A DNA stretch of 64,000 bases. Source: Prochilodus magdalenae. Taxonomy: Eukaryota > Chordata > Actinopteri > Characiformes > Prochilodontidae. Both the position numbers and the translations under genes were made by a program. The notes below the pieces were generated by a model. That model ran no database searches and had not been told where the DNA came from. It was given only the letters and a program-made list of their open reading frames with translations. Positions 36,891 to 49,002 of the stretch are shown here, piece after piece. Position 1 is the first letter of the stretch. The number at the start of each line of letters is the position of its first letter. The stretch lies in assembly GCA_024036415.1 (NCBI GenBank), contig JAMWET010003139.1, positions 186,001 to 250,000 on the forward strand. Reading direction: 5' to 3'.

Positions 36891-37149
36891 AGGTATATAT
36901 ACTAGTTGGACTAATAAAACTTAGTTATATCAAGCCATTCATGTGTATGTAAACATAGTAAGCGATTGCGCTGATAATGGATGCTGTGATGTAGTGAATT
37001 TATGGTTGAAATGTGGTCAGGGTGAATGGGTAATATAACTTTAATTGCTGACAGATGACAGAATAAATGAATGAATGCAGCTTTTTTGGGCCTGAAAGCA
37101 AGCTTCCCATGATAAATCCTGTAAATGGATGTAATTTTAAAATCTCTAG

Positions 37150-38050
37150 GCTTTTAGCTGTGGCAAGCCCTGTAAGCGTTTTTGAATGAATTGCATATGA
37201 ATTGCATATTTTATATTTTCAAGGGTTTTTGCGCTGAGAGACGCAAGCTTAGTTTCCGTAATACACCCAGTGTGAGTTTTGTAACACGGCTTTTGCCAAA
37301 GCTTAAGACCTTAAAGCGACTCACTGTTTCCCTCCCATTTGCCCAGATTGTAATGGCTAGGGCCTCTTAAAAAGGGCAGCATCAGTAAATCTCTCTCTGC
37401 TGCTGCTTACTCTCACTGGCGAAAATCCCAAGGTTTTACTCGCGGCTGTGAAATGAACTGTATCCTGAGCTTGTTGTCGCAGCAGGAGATGATCTTTGCA
37501 GCAGAAATCACTTAAGGTTAATCCTGGCCGAAACACTAGGGCTGGCTCGCACAGTGTAGAGGCGGCTGCATTAGTAGCATTAGCACAAACTGCCAGGCCC
37601 GGTGCCAGGGCATCAGGGCATTGCCGGAGCATGACCGTAAACAGTGCCCTCCCGGGGGGTCCGGAGCAGGGAGTCACTAGCGGGAAGGGTGGCGGGGGGG
37701 AACCGATTGCTTCCATTACGCTCTAGGTGCTCTGAAAAAATAGGAAGGAGAAAAAAAAGCAGCAAACAACCTTGCAGTTGTGGTGCCGCAGATCAGAATC
37801 CAATTAAACACTGTTTAGTTCTACACAAGCTGCCAGTCATAGCCTGTTGACTCATGAAATTAATGCATTGTAGTGGCACAAAGAAAACCAGTGTGCTAGA
37901 ATGCACAACACTTCCTCGGGCGGCATTCCAGATAGATTGACATAGCTTACATACCTGGCAGATGTTAATGTCAAAAGTTTGCACAGTCATTGGGAAAACA
38001 CACAAGGCCAGGGCATCGGTAATCCGCTGCTCGTGTGTCAAAATTGACAG
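37150..38050. promoter_or_regulatory. Candidate conserved non-coding element
   Basis: Repeat-poor, mixed GC sequence. It has two octamer-like ATTGCATAT words in tandem (37190-37211) and ATTA-type words, and an open minus-strand frame (37357-37716) with no domain. It contrasts with the AT-rich repeat DNA around it. Whether it is conserved cannot be judged from one genome. Confidence 0.3.
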
Positions 38051-39220
38051 GCCACACTTTGTTCACACCATCCTTGGGTCTCCTTCAAAATACAGGGTCA
38101 TTGTACAGTGCTTATAGACTCAGCTGATAGGCTTTTAATAGAGCATAATGGAGCAGGCACCGACCTAGGCTATCCGATGGAACCCTGCCCACTGAGTTGG
38201 GATTCATCCCTGTGGTCCTGCTTTCCTCCCCAGCTGCAGCCTGTCAGGGTAAATAATGACCACTGCAATGTTCCTGCGCATCCACAAGGCAATTTATGCA
38301 TGCGTAAAAAAACTATTAAAGGTTAAGGGTTGCTAAGTTCTATGGCTGTCCTTAATGGACACGAGCCAGAGCTTTGAGGATGTAACAAATGAGAATCTTA
38401 AAGTTCAGCGCTGTGTGAAGTCAGGAAAGGGTGGGTGAGCAAACAGCAAACCCACAAATAAAAGCAGTTTTCTTTCACACCACTTTTATTATACGTCCAA
38501 ACGTATCCAGACACCACCTTATTGGAGAATTCAGCTGCTTTAAGCTGACACATGTGTTCAGTTGCTGTGGGGCCATTGCACATGAGACTAAGGTTACCAC
38601 GCTAAATGCCAAGTATCAGCTAGAGGGGATAACCCCACCAGCACTGGGCTGTTAAGCAGTGGAATTACCATTCAATGCCTTTGGGGTCAGTAGGGGTGGG
38701 GTTTGTGATCCAGAACATCAGTGCCTGACCTCACTAATGCAATAAAATATTCACAGAAAGGTTCCAACATCTAGTGTAAAGTCTTCACAGTGGAGTAGAA
38801 GCTGTGCCTAGAACACAGGGGAGACAAACTCAATACCCAGTATGCAAAACACCTCCTTGCATCATATGTAGGCTGGCTTTACCAGTGTGGGCAGGCTGCT
38901 AACTCAGTCTTTTCCTCTCCTGAAGTGGCTCTTTTCTAGTTAACTGTTTAATAGTTTAATACACATTAACTGAAATCAGCTCAGTTAACTCTTTCTCAGT
39001 AATCTCTTGGGAAATTCACATAATCATAGCTGGCTGTAATGACTTCTGGTGAAGTGTTATTTATGTTTTCTGGCTCTCTAGTGCATGTTTGATGTTGGTA
39101 CAACATGCATTCTCTACCTTCACTTCCACATATGTCCAAGTGTTGTTGGTAGAATGTTTGGTTGCTTTTTCCCGCTGTCTTTAGGTTCTGAGTGAACAGA
39201 AATAGCCTAACGACTAAAAG
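38051..39220. other. Intergenic, no gene recognised
   Basis: No recognisable gene or repeat. 38500-38690 (ACACATGTGTTCAGTTGC, then AATGCCAAGTATCAGC, then AATTACCATTCAATGCC) looks like an old dispersed repeat, but no second copy was found in the window. Confidence 0.4.
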
Positions 39221-39477
39221 CATATCGTCGCTGTCCAAAGAAAAACAGGTATCTCCAAAATGTCAACTTTACAGGAAAGGCCAAAAACCTAATCTAATTT
39301 GAATAGAAGTCAATGGAACCAGATGTCTTTCCAAGCTGTTTAAGGCCATTTCTATTGGTCCATTCTTCATGAAACTTCCACACAGTGTAAGGAGCAGCTC
39401 ATATGATCAAATGAGGAATAAAAGTGAAAATCATCAAAAATGGAGATGCATGTTTTTCTTTGGACAGCGACGATATG
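39221..39477. mobile_element. MITE with 27-bp perfect terminal inverted repeats
   Basis: The first 27 bases (39221-39247, beginning CATATCGTCGCTGTCC) are the exact complement of the last 27 (39451-39477). The match continues after a short mismatch through ATCTCCA. The 257-bp element has no coding capacity. The diverged relative at 5743-5998 shares its interior. Perfect ends imply a fairly recent insertion. Confidence 0.85.
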
Positions 39478-39539
39478 CAAAGTATATCACACTGTCTATG
39501 ATACGCTGTCAATGATCAGATGCATGTTAAACACGCTTG

Positions 39540-39890
39540 TATGCAAAAATATGGGTGCCCTTGGTCAAATGACACGTTTTGTTGATTTTCGAAGTGAAAA
39601 TGAGCTAACACATCCTATACTGAGAACACACATCTACACGCCTGGATTCACATTTACTGTTTATTTACTGAATTTAACATACTGGGGGAAGAAATAAAAC
39701 AAACACAAAATGGGCACAGTACAACTGTCACATTTTATGTTTCATATTTTTCAGTTAAAATCAGAAGATAAACTGAAATTGTGTACTAAAATTTGCAGAA
39801 AAGCAGCATATTTAAGTTTGTTCTCTTATGAACTTCAAAAAATGTCATTTGATGGAGGTTGTTTAACTTTTGCACACGACTGGAAATTGA
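39540..39890. mobile_element. Tc1-like MITE
   Basis: Starts TATGCAAAAATATGGGTGCC and continues with TTGGTCAAATGACACGTTTT. It ends near TTTAACTTTTGCACACGACT, whose complement resembles the start. The layout is typical of Tc1-derived MITEs in fish. It is adjacent to the 39221-39477 MITE. Confidence 0.6.
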
Positions 39891-39965
39891 TTATTCAAAG
39901 AAAAAGTATAGTCTTATAGCTGCCATGAAATGGAAAGCTGAATTTACATTAGCATAGTTTAATAA

Positions 39966-40600
39966 GGAGATTTTGCTACGTAGAACTAACATGACATATC
40001 ATGGACCTCCAGCACTGTTATCGCCTCCTTCAAAAACAAATACTACCTTTGCAAAAAAGAGGACAGAACCCTCAGAAATCCTAGACTGTTATTTAACGGT
40101 CTTGACTCTCCCAAAATTTACACCAGCTCATGTTTCAACCCAGCAGGAAAGCGGGGGCTATACGTGCAGAGTTGTGCCTTTTAAGAATGTGAAGGTGATG
40201 TCAGAATTTTTGCCACCATGTACAAGGAACTATCAAAATGACTGATGTTTATCTTGAAATGTGGCTTCCTTGGCTTCCTATTCACCTATTTCTCATGTCC
40301 AATTCCATCTTAAAAGCTGCAGCTTGTTCAGGTGCCAGAATGCAACTGTAACTTCACAAAACAAGCTAGCAGAAAGGAAGCCAACTCTGGCACCCATACT
40401 TTATCAACATACTGTACATCTGTTACTCTGTGCTTCTCACAACCAAAACATGCAAGTAGCAGCCATGCTGTGTAATTTTACCCATGTTTTATGGCTAAAG
40501 TTTCATAGTGACTAACAAATTAAATGCACTTTGTGTTGTTTTTGAGGTCAAATAGCAGGAATATAGGTAATGTTAGCTACTAACTAATTTTAGCATAGCT
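39966..40600. repeat. Dispersed repeat of unknown family, copy A
   Basis: Shares ordered blocks with the sequence around 48980-51150: CCTAGACTGTTAT.TAAC, CAAAACAAGCT..., GCACCCA, then GTAAGTAGCAGCCATGCTG in copy B against GCAAGTAGCAGCCATGCTG here, then AAAGTTTCATA. Both lie in the same orientation. The blocks are collinear but diverged, and the family is unidentified. Confidence 0.6.
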
Positions 40601-43390
40601 AATTAAAAAAGTCTGGCTAGCTGGCTTATTTACAAAGAGGTTAATTTAATTTTCATGCCTGTTACATTGTTTTCTTGTCAGACATGTTTGACAAGTTGCT
40701 TCTGTGTGATCATTACAGTGTCTCATTGTAAATCAGAGCTCATCAACTTATAATCATCTCATTTAAAGAGGGAAAACAAAACAAAACAAAAAGCTTACTT
40801 TATTCTACAGCCAAATTATAAAGCATAAATGAGCATCATTTTTCTCCCTTACCAAAGTCATGTAGATATCAGAGAAGTGCTGAATAAATTCATTCTATGG
40901 CAACATTTTAAGACTTTTAATTATTTGGATAATTATGTTTAAGAATATTCTTATGATCTTCTCACACAGACATCTTATAAATTAGGCAAAAAACATCAAA
41001 ATCCATAAGCCTTATGTTTCCTGCCCCTACATAAAATGAAGAAGTTTATTGAAGAACAGCGAGTTCATTTGAAACTCCTTGGCTGACTTGGCCCATGGTA
41101 TATTGTTCAGGCAAGGGGGGCGGGGTGCAGGGAGATGATGTACAGCGGGAGTCACCAATCGCATCCACAAAGGGCCAAAAAATCTAGAGGAGATGTGCCC
41201 CTGCTTGCTTGGAATGAAACCTGCATCCTAAGACCTGCACACTTTTAAAAATGAAGTTGGAAAAAGGGTTATTTGCATAATGCCACACAGGAACATTTTA
41301 ATGGGCGGTTCTTTAGCGGAGCATTTTGTAAATAAAATGTGAGTGTGAAATGCTCCTCAATGTAAAGGTTCTAAGATGGACCCTTAAATTAGTAATCATT
41401 GTCTTTATGTTATCTTAGAGGAGGTGTTCATATCCACATGGGTTCTTACCCAACATGTTGCAGTGCCTTGTTTCTACAGTAGCCCTGAGCGGACAAACCA
41501 AACATGGCTCTAGCGGGTGTCTTTTGCTTTTTTTATGCTGAAGTGACAATTTAAATTTGGTTGTTATGTAGCAGCGGGTGGAAGATGTAGAAGGGAGAAG
41601 AGTAAGTGTCTGCTGCTGGTGGTGGCTAACTATTTTGTGTACTGGGAAAACTGAGAACAATACAAGCAAATACAGGATTAAAGCTATTATTATATAGCAC
41701 AAGAAAATGCAATGGACGGTAAATCTTTTTTGTTAAAGAGATGAAAATCTGATGGCCATCGTTGGATCTATTGCATGCCTGAAAAGAGAGGGTCAACTCA
41801 CTGACAGATGCCACTAAAATTTGCAATGGCCCCTTTATTCCTGAAAAACAGTCAGTTAGTTTTCCTAAATTAAATAAACAAGAAAAAACTAATGGATATT
41901 AGTATTAATATGTTTGTGTTGCCGTGGTGCAAGCTCTGTTTCTTTCATAGTATAAGGGTCTGGGTGTCATCCCAACTTTCCTCCTTTCAGAACTCACTAT
42001 GAGGATATATAACAGGATATAATAAGAGATAATTTGTTTGCTCTGGGAAGCTTTCTTTTGGAAAGCCCTGCCTTGTATATGTCCCTAGTGTCATATTGCC
42101 TCATTGTCTGAGCAGTCCCCTGACAAGTCCCCTGGGGTCATGGTGAACACCGGTCGCTGCCACCATGAAATGCTGTGTGAAGCAGCTTCACCCCTCTGCC
42201 AGAGCAGGTGTCCGCTTCTGCTGGCCTGTTGCGAGTGGATCGTCAGCGCCACGCCAGAGCGCAGACAGTACTGTCTCAACCACTTTGGATCAAATTAATT
42301 CAACCAGGTGTGCCCCCACGCTGCCAGGGCTCAGGTGACACCTGCTACAGTCCTTTAATTAGAGGCAAAACAGCTGTTTCTGGGTAGACCTACGGGACGA
42401 ACCCTCCTCTGCCTGTGCTCCCGCTGGATCCCGTGCTTTGAGTCATGACGCATCAGATAGTATTGAACGCACTCTGGTTTTTGCCTCTGTCCTTAGCTAC
42501 AAAAGCCACTGACGGAGCCTAAGCATGCCCGGCAGGTAGATGGAGGAAGAGGGGAGAGTTCTGGGAAGTTTTCCCTTTTTCACAGGAATTTGGCAGAGTT
42601 TCCTTTTTAGACAACTTGAGTTGAATAAATCAGAGTGTGGTGGCAAAGATGAAAACGGTAATGTAATTATGCTAGTAAGTCCTCACAGCTACCACGAGCT
42701 ATGGATAAGCCTTCAGAAGAAACTTGGACTTAGATAGGCAGTTGATTGAGACGGACTAGACAGACCAGGGCTATTAGAGGCAGACAAAAGGGATCCACTG
42801 TTACTTGGTGGAACAGCGGGAGACGTCCCGTGGGGCCAAGAGGGGAAGGGACAGTTTAAGCTAGCTTTGATGTTACTGGTGAGTGGCAGAGGGCTCCCTG
42901 TCTGCTGCTGAAGGTTACTGGCAGTTCAGCACACGTTTAAAAAGCACCTACACTCTAGCTGTGTGATTAAGGTTAGATCCCAAGACCTTTTATTGGTTGC
43001 ACTCTATATTAGACTGTCCTGATCAAGCCACGCCATCAGTTTTCACCACATCTGGGAAATATGTTATAGCAACCTGTGAATTATCCTGGTTATGATGGAT
43101 GTTCTTGCTTTTGTCAGCTGTTTGATAATTGCTCCGGCACTTGGAACTTGCTTCAGGTTGCACCACCAGCTGTCAGGTCAGAATACTTTGCAGAATAACA
43201 CTTCCAACTACATATTCAGCTTTGGAAGCAGCATACGTAACTCTCTGAGCATATATTTTGTACTGTTTGGGTTGTGATGCTCTTCCTGTGGTAGTGCACA
43301 AAACAGTATAAGGATATTTGTAGAAGACTGAACGCTGTTTTATGCCATAAAGGTTTCCTCATAGTGATTTTTGATTACTGCGATTAGTCA
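40601..43390. other. Intergenic, with a GC-richer island at 42.1-42.5 kb
   Basis: Mostly AT-rich. 42100-42540 is less AT-rich and free of recognised repeats, with short overlapping open frames on both strands that carry no domain. It is a weak candidate for a conserved non-coding element. 41290-41390 has GGTTCT-type MITE words. Confidence 0.4.
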
Positions 43391-43752
43391 CAGGTGACAC
43401 AGTGGCACAATGAGTAGTGCTCCCACCTCACAACATGAAGGACTTGGTTTTGATTCCTGACCATGGCGTTCTGGGTGTTCTTTGTGTGCAGTTGGCATGT
43501 TTTCACTGTGTCTGTGTGGGCTTCCTCCTACAGATTAAAGAGATGCAGTCAGGTGAATTACAGATGCCAAATTGCACCTAGGTGTGAGCAAATGTACATG
43601 TCTGTGTCTGCCCTGCAATGGACTGGTGGTCTATCCAAGATGTTTCCTTCCTTCTGCCTAATGAACGCTGGGAAATGCTCTACTGACCACATCACATCCT
43701 GAGACCCAAAAGGATAAGGCAGTTTAGAAAATTAGTGAGTGAGTGAGAGTGT
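43391..43752 (+). mobile_element. tRNA-derived SINE with V-SINE-like body
   Basis: The head has an A-box-like GTGGCACAATGAGTAGTGC and a degenerate B-box GGTTTTGATTCC (43446-43457). The body contains GCATGTTTTCACTGTGTCTG, TGCAGTCAGGTGAATTACAG, GCCCTGCAATGGACTGG and GAACGCTGGGAAATGCTC, in the standard order of a widespread fish SINE. It ends in a GTGA tandem tail. It is complete or nearly so. Confidence 0.85.
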
Positions 43753-44329
43753 CTAAGTCACATAATTCTATAATATTTTATTTTTTCCAAGTGGTTGTAA
43801 AGTAGCACCATTTCCAAGCATCCAATCAACCCACAGCAATACCAAGCGAGGCTAATGTACAGCCTCCAAACTATAGTGTTGCCACCAAGGCTCCCAAAGT
43901 AAACAAGTCCATATGCCCCCATATTAATACAGTGTTTATGCACATTTTCATTCAAACCATGCCACTGTTGTCTTGCACTCAAAATAATACTGTGTTAAAA
44001 CAACACAATTAATGTTATTAAGGTTCCAGCACTATGAACACTCCAACAGGCCAAGTCATTAGATGTAGCCCAGTTACTGAAACATTTGTGGCAAGTTTGG
44101 GATAGTGTTTGATATATTTCATAAGACATGGTCATACTGTTGGCCAGGCCAAGAGGATCATAGAACGCATGTAAAAAGAAAGGCCTTTTTTACAATGACC
44201 AGTGTCCTGACTCTGATCATAAACTCTGTCTCTCATTTAAACAGAGAACCTATGAGTCAGCTCCATCTTTGCAGTTACTTCCTCCTGGATTAATCAGACT
44301 GTATCTAATAGATTCTGCTTTTCCTGTTA

Positions 44330-44632
44330 GTTCTGTCTTTCTCTCTTCATCTGGGTTCGACCTGAGGAGGTTGGGTTCCGCCCTCGAGTCTGGTTTCTCT
44401 TGAGGTTTCTTTCTTACCCAAGGGAGTTTTCCTCGCCACTGTTGCCTCTGGCTTGCTCACGGGGGGCTTGGACCCGGTTTCCTTTTCCTCTGTCTGTACA
44501 TTAACTCTGTGTTTTTATTTTATTTTATACAAACTGCTTTTCTGTAAAGCTGCTTTGAGACACCGTTAGTTGTAAAGAATGCTATACAAATACATTTTGT
44601 AATAATGGATTGATTGATTGATTGGTTGATTG
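44330..44632 (+). repeat. Dispersed fish repeat with (GATT)n tail
   Basis: Contains CTTACCCAAGGGAGTTTTCC, TCGCCACTGTTGCC and GGCTTGCTCACGGGG, then GTAAAGCTGCTTTGAGAC, GCTATACAAATACATTT and a TGATTGATTGATT tail. The last part resembles the 3' ends of L2-type LINEs and dependent SINEs. No coding portion was seen. Confidence 0.7.
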
Positions 44633-45609
44633 ACTTTATGTAGTTTAATGTTGCTGTTAAATTGTGCAAAGTGTCCAATGTGTTATTCCCTGCTGGGAAG
44701 TGGTCTTAGTTAGGGGTGTCTTGTGGGTGTTACGTGTGTGCTTTTCTGCTGGTGTTTAATAAAAGAGCATATCTCAAGGCAGAATCATGGACTCCCCCGT
44801 GTTTTGCTTTGTGCTATCGCCACACTATTATTATCTGCTTAATAAAATGAATTTTAGCAATATAATAGTATTGCAAATAATGACAAACTGTTAAATAAAA
44901 GTATTTAGTAATATTTATGCTTTTCAGTTGTTGCTGCAGATATTGTTTTTTATATGTTTGTTCCAACATGACCAAATTCACACATGCCAAATTATCCAAG
45001 TCACCACAGTATCCATTATCCTTACACCACAACTAGACAGACACATTTTTATGATAGATTATTCTCCACATGCTGGTTTTATTCAAGAGTAGTGCACAGA
45101 CCGACTTCTGGCAGTCATGTGATGATTTAACTGGTTGGATCTCTTGTTATTGTGATGCAGCCCAGTTAATCAAAACAGCACAGACTCTGGTATTCTAGTG
45201 GTGATCATTAACACTGGCCTATGCTGCTGTGTCTACCCAGCAGTCAGGCCCCTCAGAAACTACCTGAAACCTACCCAGCACTGTGGACCTCAACCTGACA
45301 TAACCTGACCCAACTGACCCAACCGAGTCCTCGGGTAGAAAAACAACCCAGCAGCTTTTAGAATGTGTAAACCAAATACCCTTTAATATCATTGTGCATA
45401 TATTTGCTGTGCTACACTGTGGTCTACACCACCTTTGTGTGACACGCTTTTCAACAACCGTATTTATTGTTCTATGTATTTAGGTTGGAAAGCTTGTCTG
45501 GTTCAAACAACATAGGCTTGCATTTAATTAATTGAGTTTTGCATCGATTTTCCAGACTTTGTAGCAACTGCTACAACTAAACCCTCCATCTGTTACACTG
45601 AACCTCCCC

Positions 45610-45785
45610 GCTTATAGGCTTAGAAATGTTTGCACTCCTGCCACTTTTGACATTTTAGTGTTTTCTATTCTCTCAGCACACCTGATCCAACTACTCAGCT
45701 CATTAGCAAGACCCTTAATGAGTTAAAGTGGGTATGATAGGGCTAGAAATGACCAAAATGTGCAACACAGGGGTAATCCAGGATT
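45610..45785. repeat. Decayed palindromic MITE
   Basis: Shares TCTCTCAGCACACCTGATCC, then AACTACTCAGCTCATTAGCA, with the centre of the element at 19681-19862. It has a partial mirrored arm (ACCAAAATGTGCAACACAGG). Older than the 19.7 kb copy. Confidence 0.6.
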
Positions 45786-46399
45786 CAGTGTTTCATTTTT
45801 AATCATTACCTAAAGTGAGCATGGTCTTCCAGTGTCCAGCAGAGGGCAGTGGCGTGGCAGCATCGCAAACCTGTAGACTGGGGAGCAGCATATGTAAGCC
45901 AGAACGGAAGCGAATCCCACTTGCTCTACTCAGAGTGCCAAATGACTTTCGGCCATGTTCAAATGTAAGCTGACATTCCATTCTCCACAATTTTGACTGT
46001 ATCTGTGAGAGTGAAAACCAAGGGCAGTCCAGTTTTTTGCTAAGCGAGTCTTTATGAAGGGAGCAGAATGTGAGGGAATGCATACAAAAGGCAGGCTTTG
46101 TTACAGATAGCTCATGTATTCCGCCAAAGGTGTCACTATTTCTCTGTAAGACACAGTCCCTCATACAATAGCTTATAAAACTACAGAGACAAAATAAGAC
46201 AGGCAAAACCAGACAGATTTAAACCAGTCAAGTTTTTTTTTTTTGTTTCACAGTAGTAGCCCTGACAGGCTTAGACCGTCCATAGAACTAAATAGATCAG
46301 AAACTTAATGACTGAATGACTGGACACAGGGCATCACGGCAGGTCTATTGCCTCTATCTTGCTGCATCCCTTCAGCACCAGTGACGATTCCAAATCATT

Positions 46400-47000
46400 T
46401 TCACACTGCAGGCATGTTCCAAAAGGAGTTTATTATATAAGCCGAACAGAGGCAGCAGTTGCCTCTTTCTCCCACACTCCTTTTCTAGCCCGCACCTGGC
46501 GCACAGGCTGCGAAAAGATGGCTTGTGGCAGTTTGCGAACAAACAAAACCTTTTGGGTGTGTGGGCGTATGACCTTGGGACACGTGCCCGCTTTCCAACT
46601 GGGTCAGCAGTCACCTCGACTCGCGGAGAGAGAAGGCGCCGGGTTCTCTGCTCCAGCAAAAAAAAAAAAAAAAAAGATAAACTAATGCCCAGGGTGTATG
46701 CGCCCTCAGTCTTCAGGCTGTACGTGGGTGGGCAGGGGGAAGGTTTGTTTGTGGCGGGCCGAGTGAGAGATTGATAATTCCTCTGGCACCTGTGACCTGC
46801 CTCGAGTTGCGCCACTACCAGCTGCCAGGTCACATCAGGGACAGGTGAGGAGGATGTTCTGTGGCAGAGCACTCAAGTTTTTCAGCGCACCTCATTGTAG
46901 GGCGCTTACTTTTCTTAGGTCTCCTTAAAATCTCCTCAGCGCTGCTGCTTCCAAACCCCCTCTGGCGATGTATATGCCTGTGATGTGAGATGTTTTGTGA
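46400..47000. promoter_or_regulatory. Candidate conserved non-coding element, GC-richer
   Basis: Repeat-poor, GC-richer block containing CAGGTCACATCAGGGACAGG and CACCTGTGACCTGCC, palindromic-looking nuclear-receptor- or E-box-type words near 46788-46845. It is interrupted by a poly-A run at about 46658-46675. Overlapping open frames on both strands (including 46372-46872 minus) lack domains. Conservation is not tested. Confidence 0.3.
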
Positions 47001-47692
47001 ACATTGCAGAAACCCGCTTTTGATGTGTGTCTTCTTAAATCTTTCAGGAGAAAATGCAGACCAGAGAATGGGCCAATGGACAAAACGAATTTTGGCAAAA
47101 GCGTTTCAGTATTGCCCGAAGGTCAGATGCAATGTCGAGACTGTAATGTGAGAAATGTGGATCCTGCCTGGAGTTGAAAGATCCCTCCCTTGTGGCGTCT
47201 GGAGTGACAGAACTGGGGACATGGAAACCTTAGCCATGAGCACTTTCCGAAACATTCTTCATATCATTAAAGCTTTTCATGTCAGTGTTATTTGGGGTAT
47301 TCATTTTCTGATACAAAGACCCCCGAAGGGGCATTAAGGGCATTTTCACGAAACCTAATTGTCGCTGTCATCTCAAAACCTCCTAATACTGTGTGCAAAC
47401 CCCCTCTACACTGAGTGACCATTATATGATGAATGGACTGATAGACATGGTTCAAAATGCTTGGATAATTGAACTAAAAGAAATTGAAATAAAAGAGTTT
47501 GATGTAGTGCATAAAGCTTTAAGATGTACAGTTTATTTTCGGTCCCTATAGTCCATATGGAAACTAACAGTGCATTTTAAATACCGTGTTTCTGTGATGT
47601 CTTAAAGGCATGGTAACAAAAACAGCCAGTATAATGCTATAGAAGGTAAACAGAAGATGAAAACACTTCTGTATGAACAACTGATAATTGTA

Positions 47693-47834
47693 CTTTAAAG
47701 GAGCAATATGTAGGATTTTTAGATTATCCAAATGATGAACAACAGAATGTAAACATTTGGTTATGTTATTGCCACCTATTGTTCGGATTGTGAATCTGAC
47801 CATTTGCATTGTTTTACATACTGCTCCTTTAAAG
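47693..47834. mobile_element. 142-bp MITE with 20-bp inverted ends
   Basis: The left end CTTTAAAGGAGCAATATGTA (47693-47712) is the complement of the right end (47815-47834) with one mismatch. There is no coding capacity. The flanking bases do not give a clear target-site duplication. Confidence 0.85.
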
Positions 47835-48378
47835 CTACCAACTAGGTTTTGTTACAACAGCACTGATATGCAAATTCCATAACTAGATTCGTATGACTTG
47901 ATGGCGGCAAATATAAAGTCATTTTCATCACAGATCCTCCAGATGCTGATGGTATAGGTGGTGATATACTGAGGTTGTCCAACAGCTGTCTCCTCTAGTG
48001 GACCTACCTGAATGGTAGATGTTTAACTGTCCACTGCGAGAGTTAAACATCTCCCTTTTCTCATTCTTGCTGAACAAAAGGAAGGCATTTCTCCATGGAG
48101 GCTTATGGGCTCCATTGTGTTAAGAGACTTATGCTCATGCTCAATGGGGAATGAGCGAAAGTCCTAAATGAAGGTGAAGGAACATAATTGAACTGGCTGA
48201 AGGACTGCAGTGCCCTATAAGCTTCTTATACTTCCTCTAAACTCTAAGCTCCAGCATTTAATTATTTTTTACTTCTACTGTAGTGGAAAGTTGCTTTGAG
48301 CCCAGTGTTGGGCTGTCAGTCTGTGGGATTGTTTAGGCGATTGATTCGTTGACATTGGTGAAGCAACCAGTTTATTTA

Positions 48379-48379
48379 G

Positions 48380-48414
<35 letters not shown>

Positions 48415-48433
48415 GCGAAAGAGGGAAAGAAAG
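48379..48433. repeat. (GAAAGAGA)n simple repeat
   Basis: Purine-only run of GAAAGAGA-type units. The open frame through it is low-complexity and not a gene. Confidence 0.9.
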
Positions 48434-49002
48434 ACAGAAGCTCTGCTTCATACAGCATACTGATAGTTCTAAGCTGCATGGCTATCATTATAACAAGCAT
48501 TGTTCATTGTGCTTCTATTGAATGGAGCTCAAATCACGCAGATCTAGTTAGGAAACCTGGCAGACGACATTCCGTTCCTATCTAGACTGGCTTATTTGTT
48601 TCACAGGCTAAAGACAATATTAAAGAATATCTCAAAATCTCAACTGTCTGCTGTGGAAAAGCCTGCTATTTACCTTGTCCAAAATTTTACCCATTAGAGT
48701 CATCTACTGACACGAACAGGACAAACAAGAGTTGAGGATTTTTTGGGGAAAAACAGTACCTTTTGATTGTTTCCTAAGCAAAGAAAAAAATTCATTAGCT
48801 CAGTTGGGATAAGAGGTGTTCACATGGGTAGCTGAAAATGTTCATTATGCTCACTGGGCTAAAGGTGGTTGTGTGCATGCAGATTTCTGGGTTCTGTTTT
48901 TCTACGTAAATGACTTTGACATACAATACAATTCAAACCATTGGAATCAGTGTTTTCAAAAGTATGAAAGCATTTTAGTGCAAAAACTGTTTCCCTCTTC
49001 AA

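Noticed and set aside
37357..37716. 119-codon proline-rich frame on the minus strand
   Set aside because: It opens in a GC-richer block with no motif or exon signals; an overlapping plus-strand frame exists.
43446..43457. Possible tRNA gene B-box
   Set aside because: The B-box is degenerate, no cloverleaf can be drawn, and the downstream body is that of a SINE.
46372..46872. 166-codon open frame on the minus strand
   Set aside because: It crosses the poly-A/T run at about 46658-46675 as a phenylalanine stretch and has no recognisable domain; frames are open on the other strand too.
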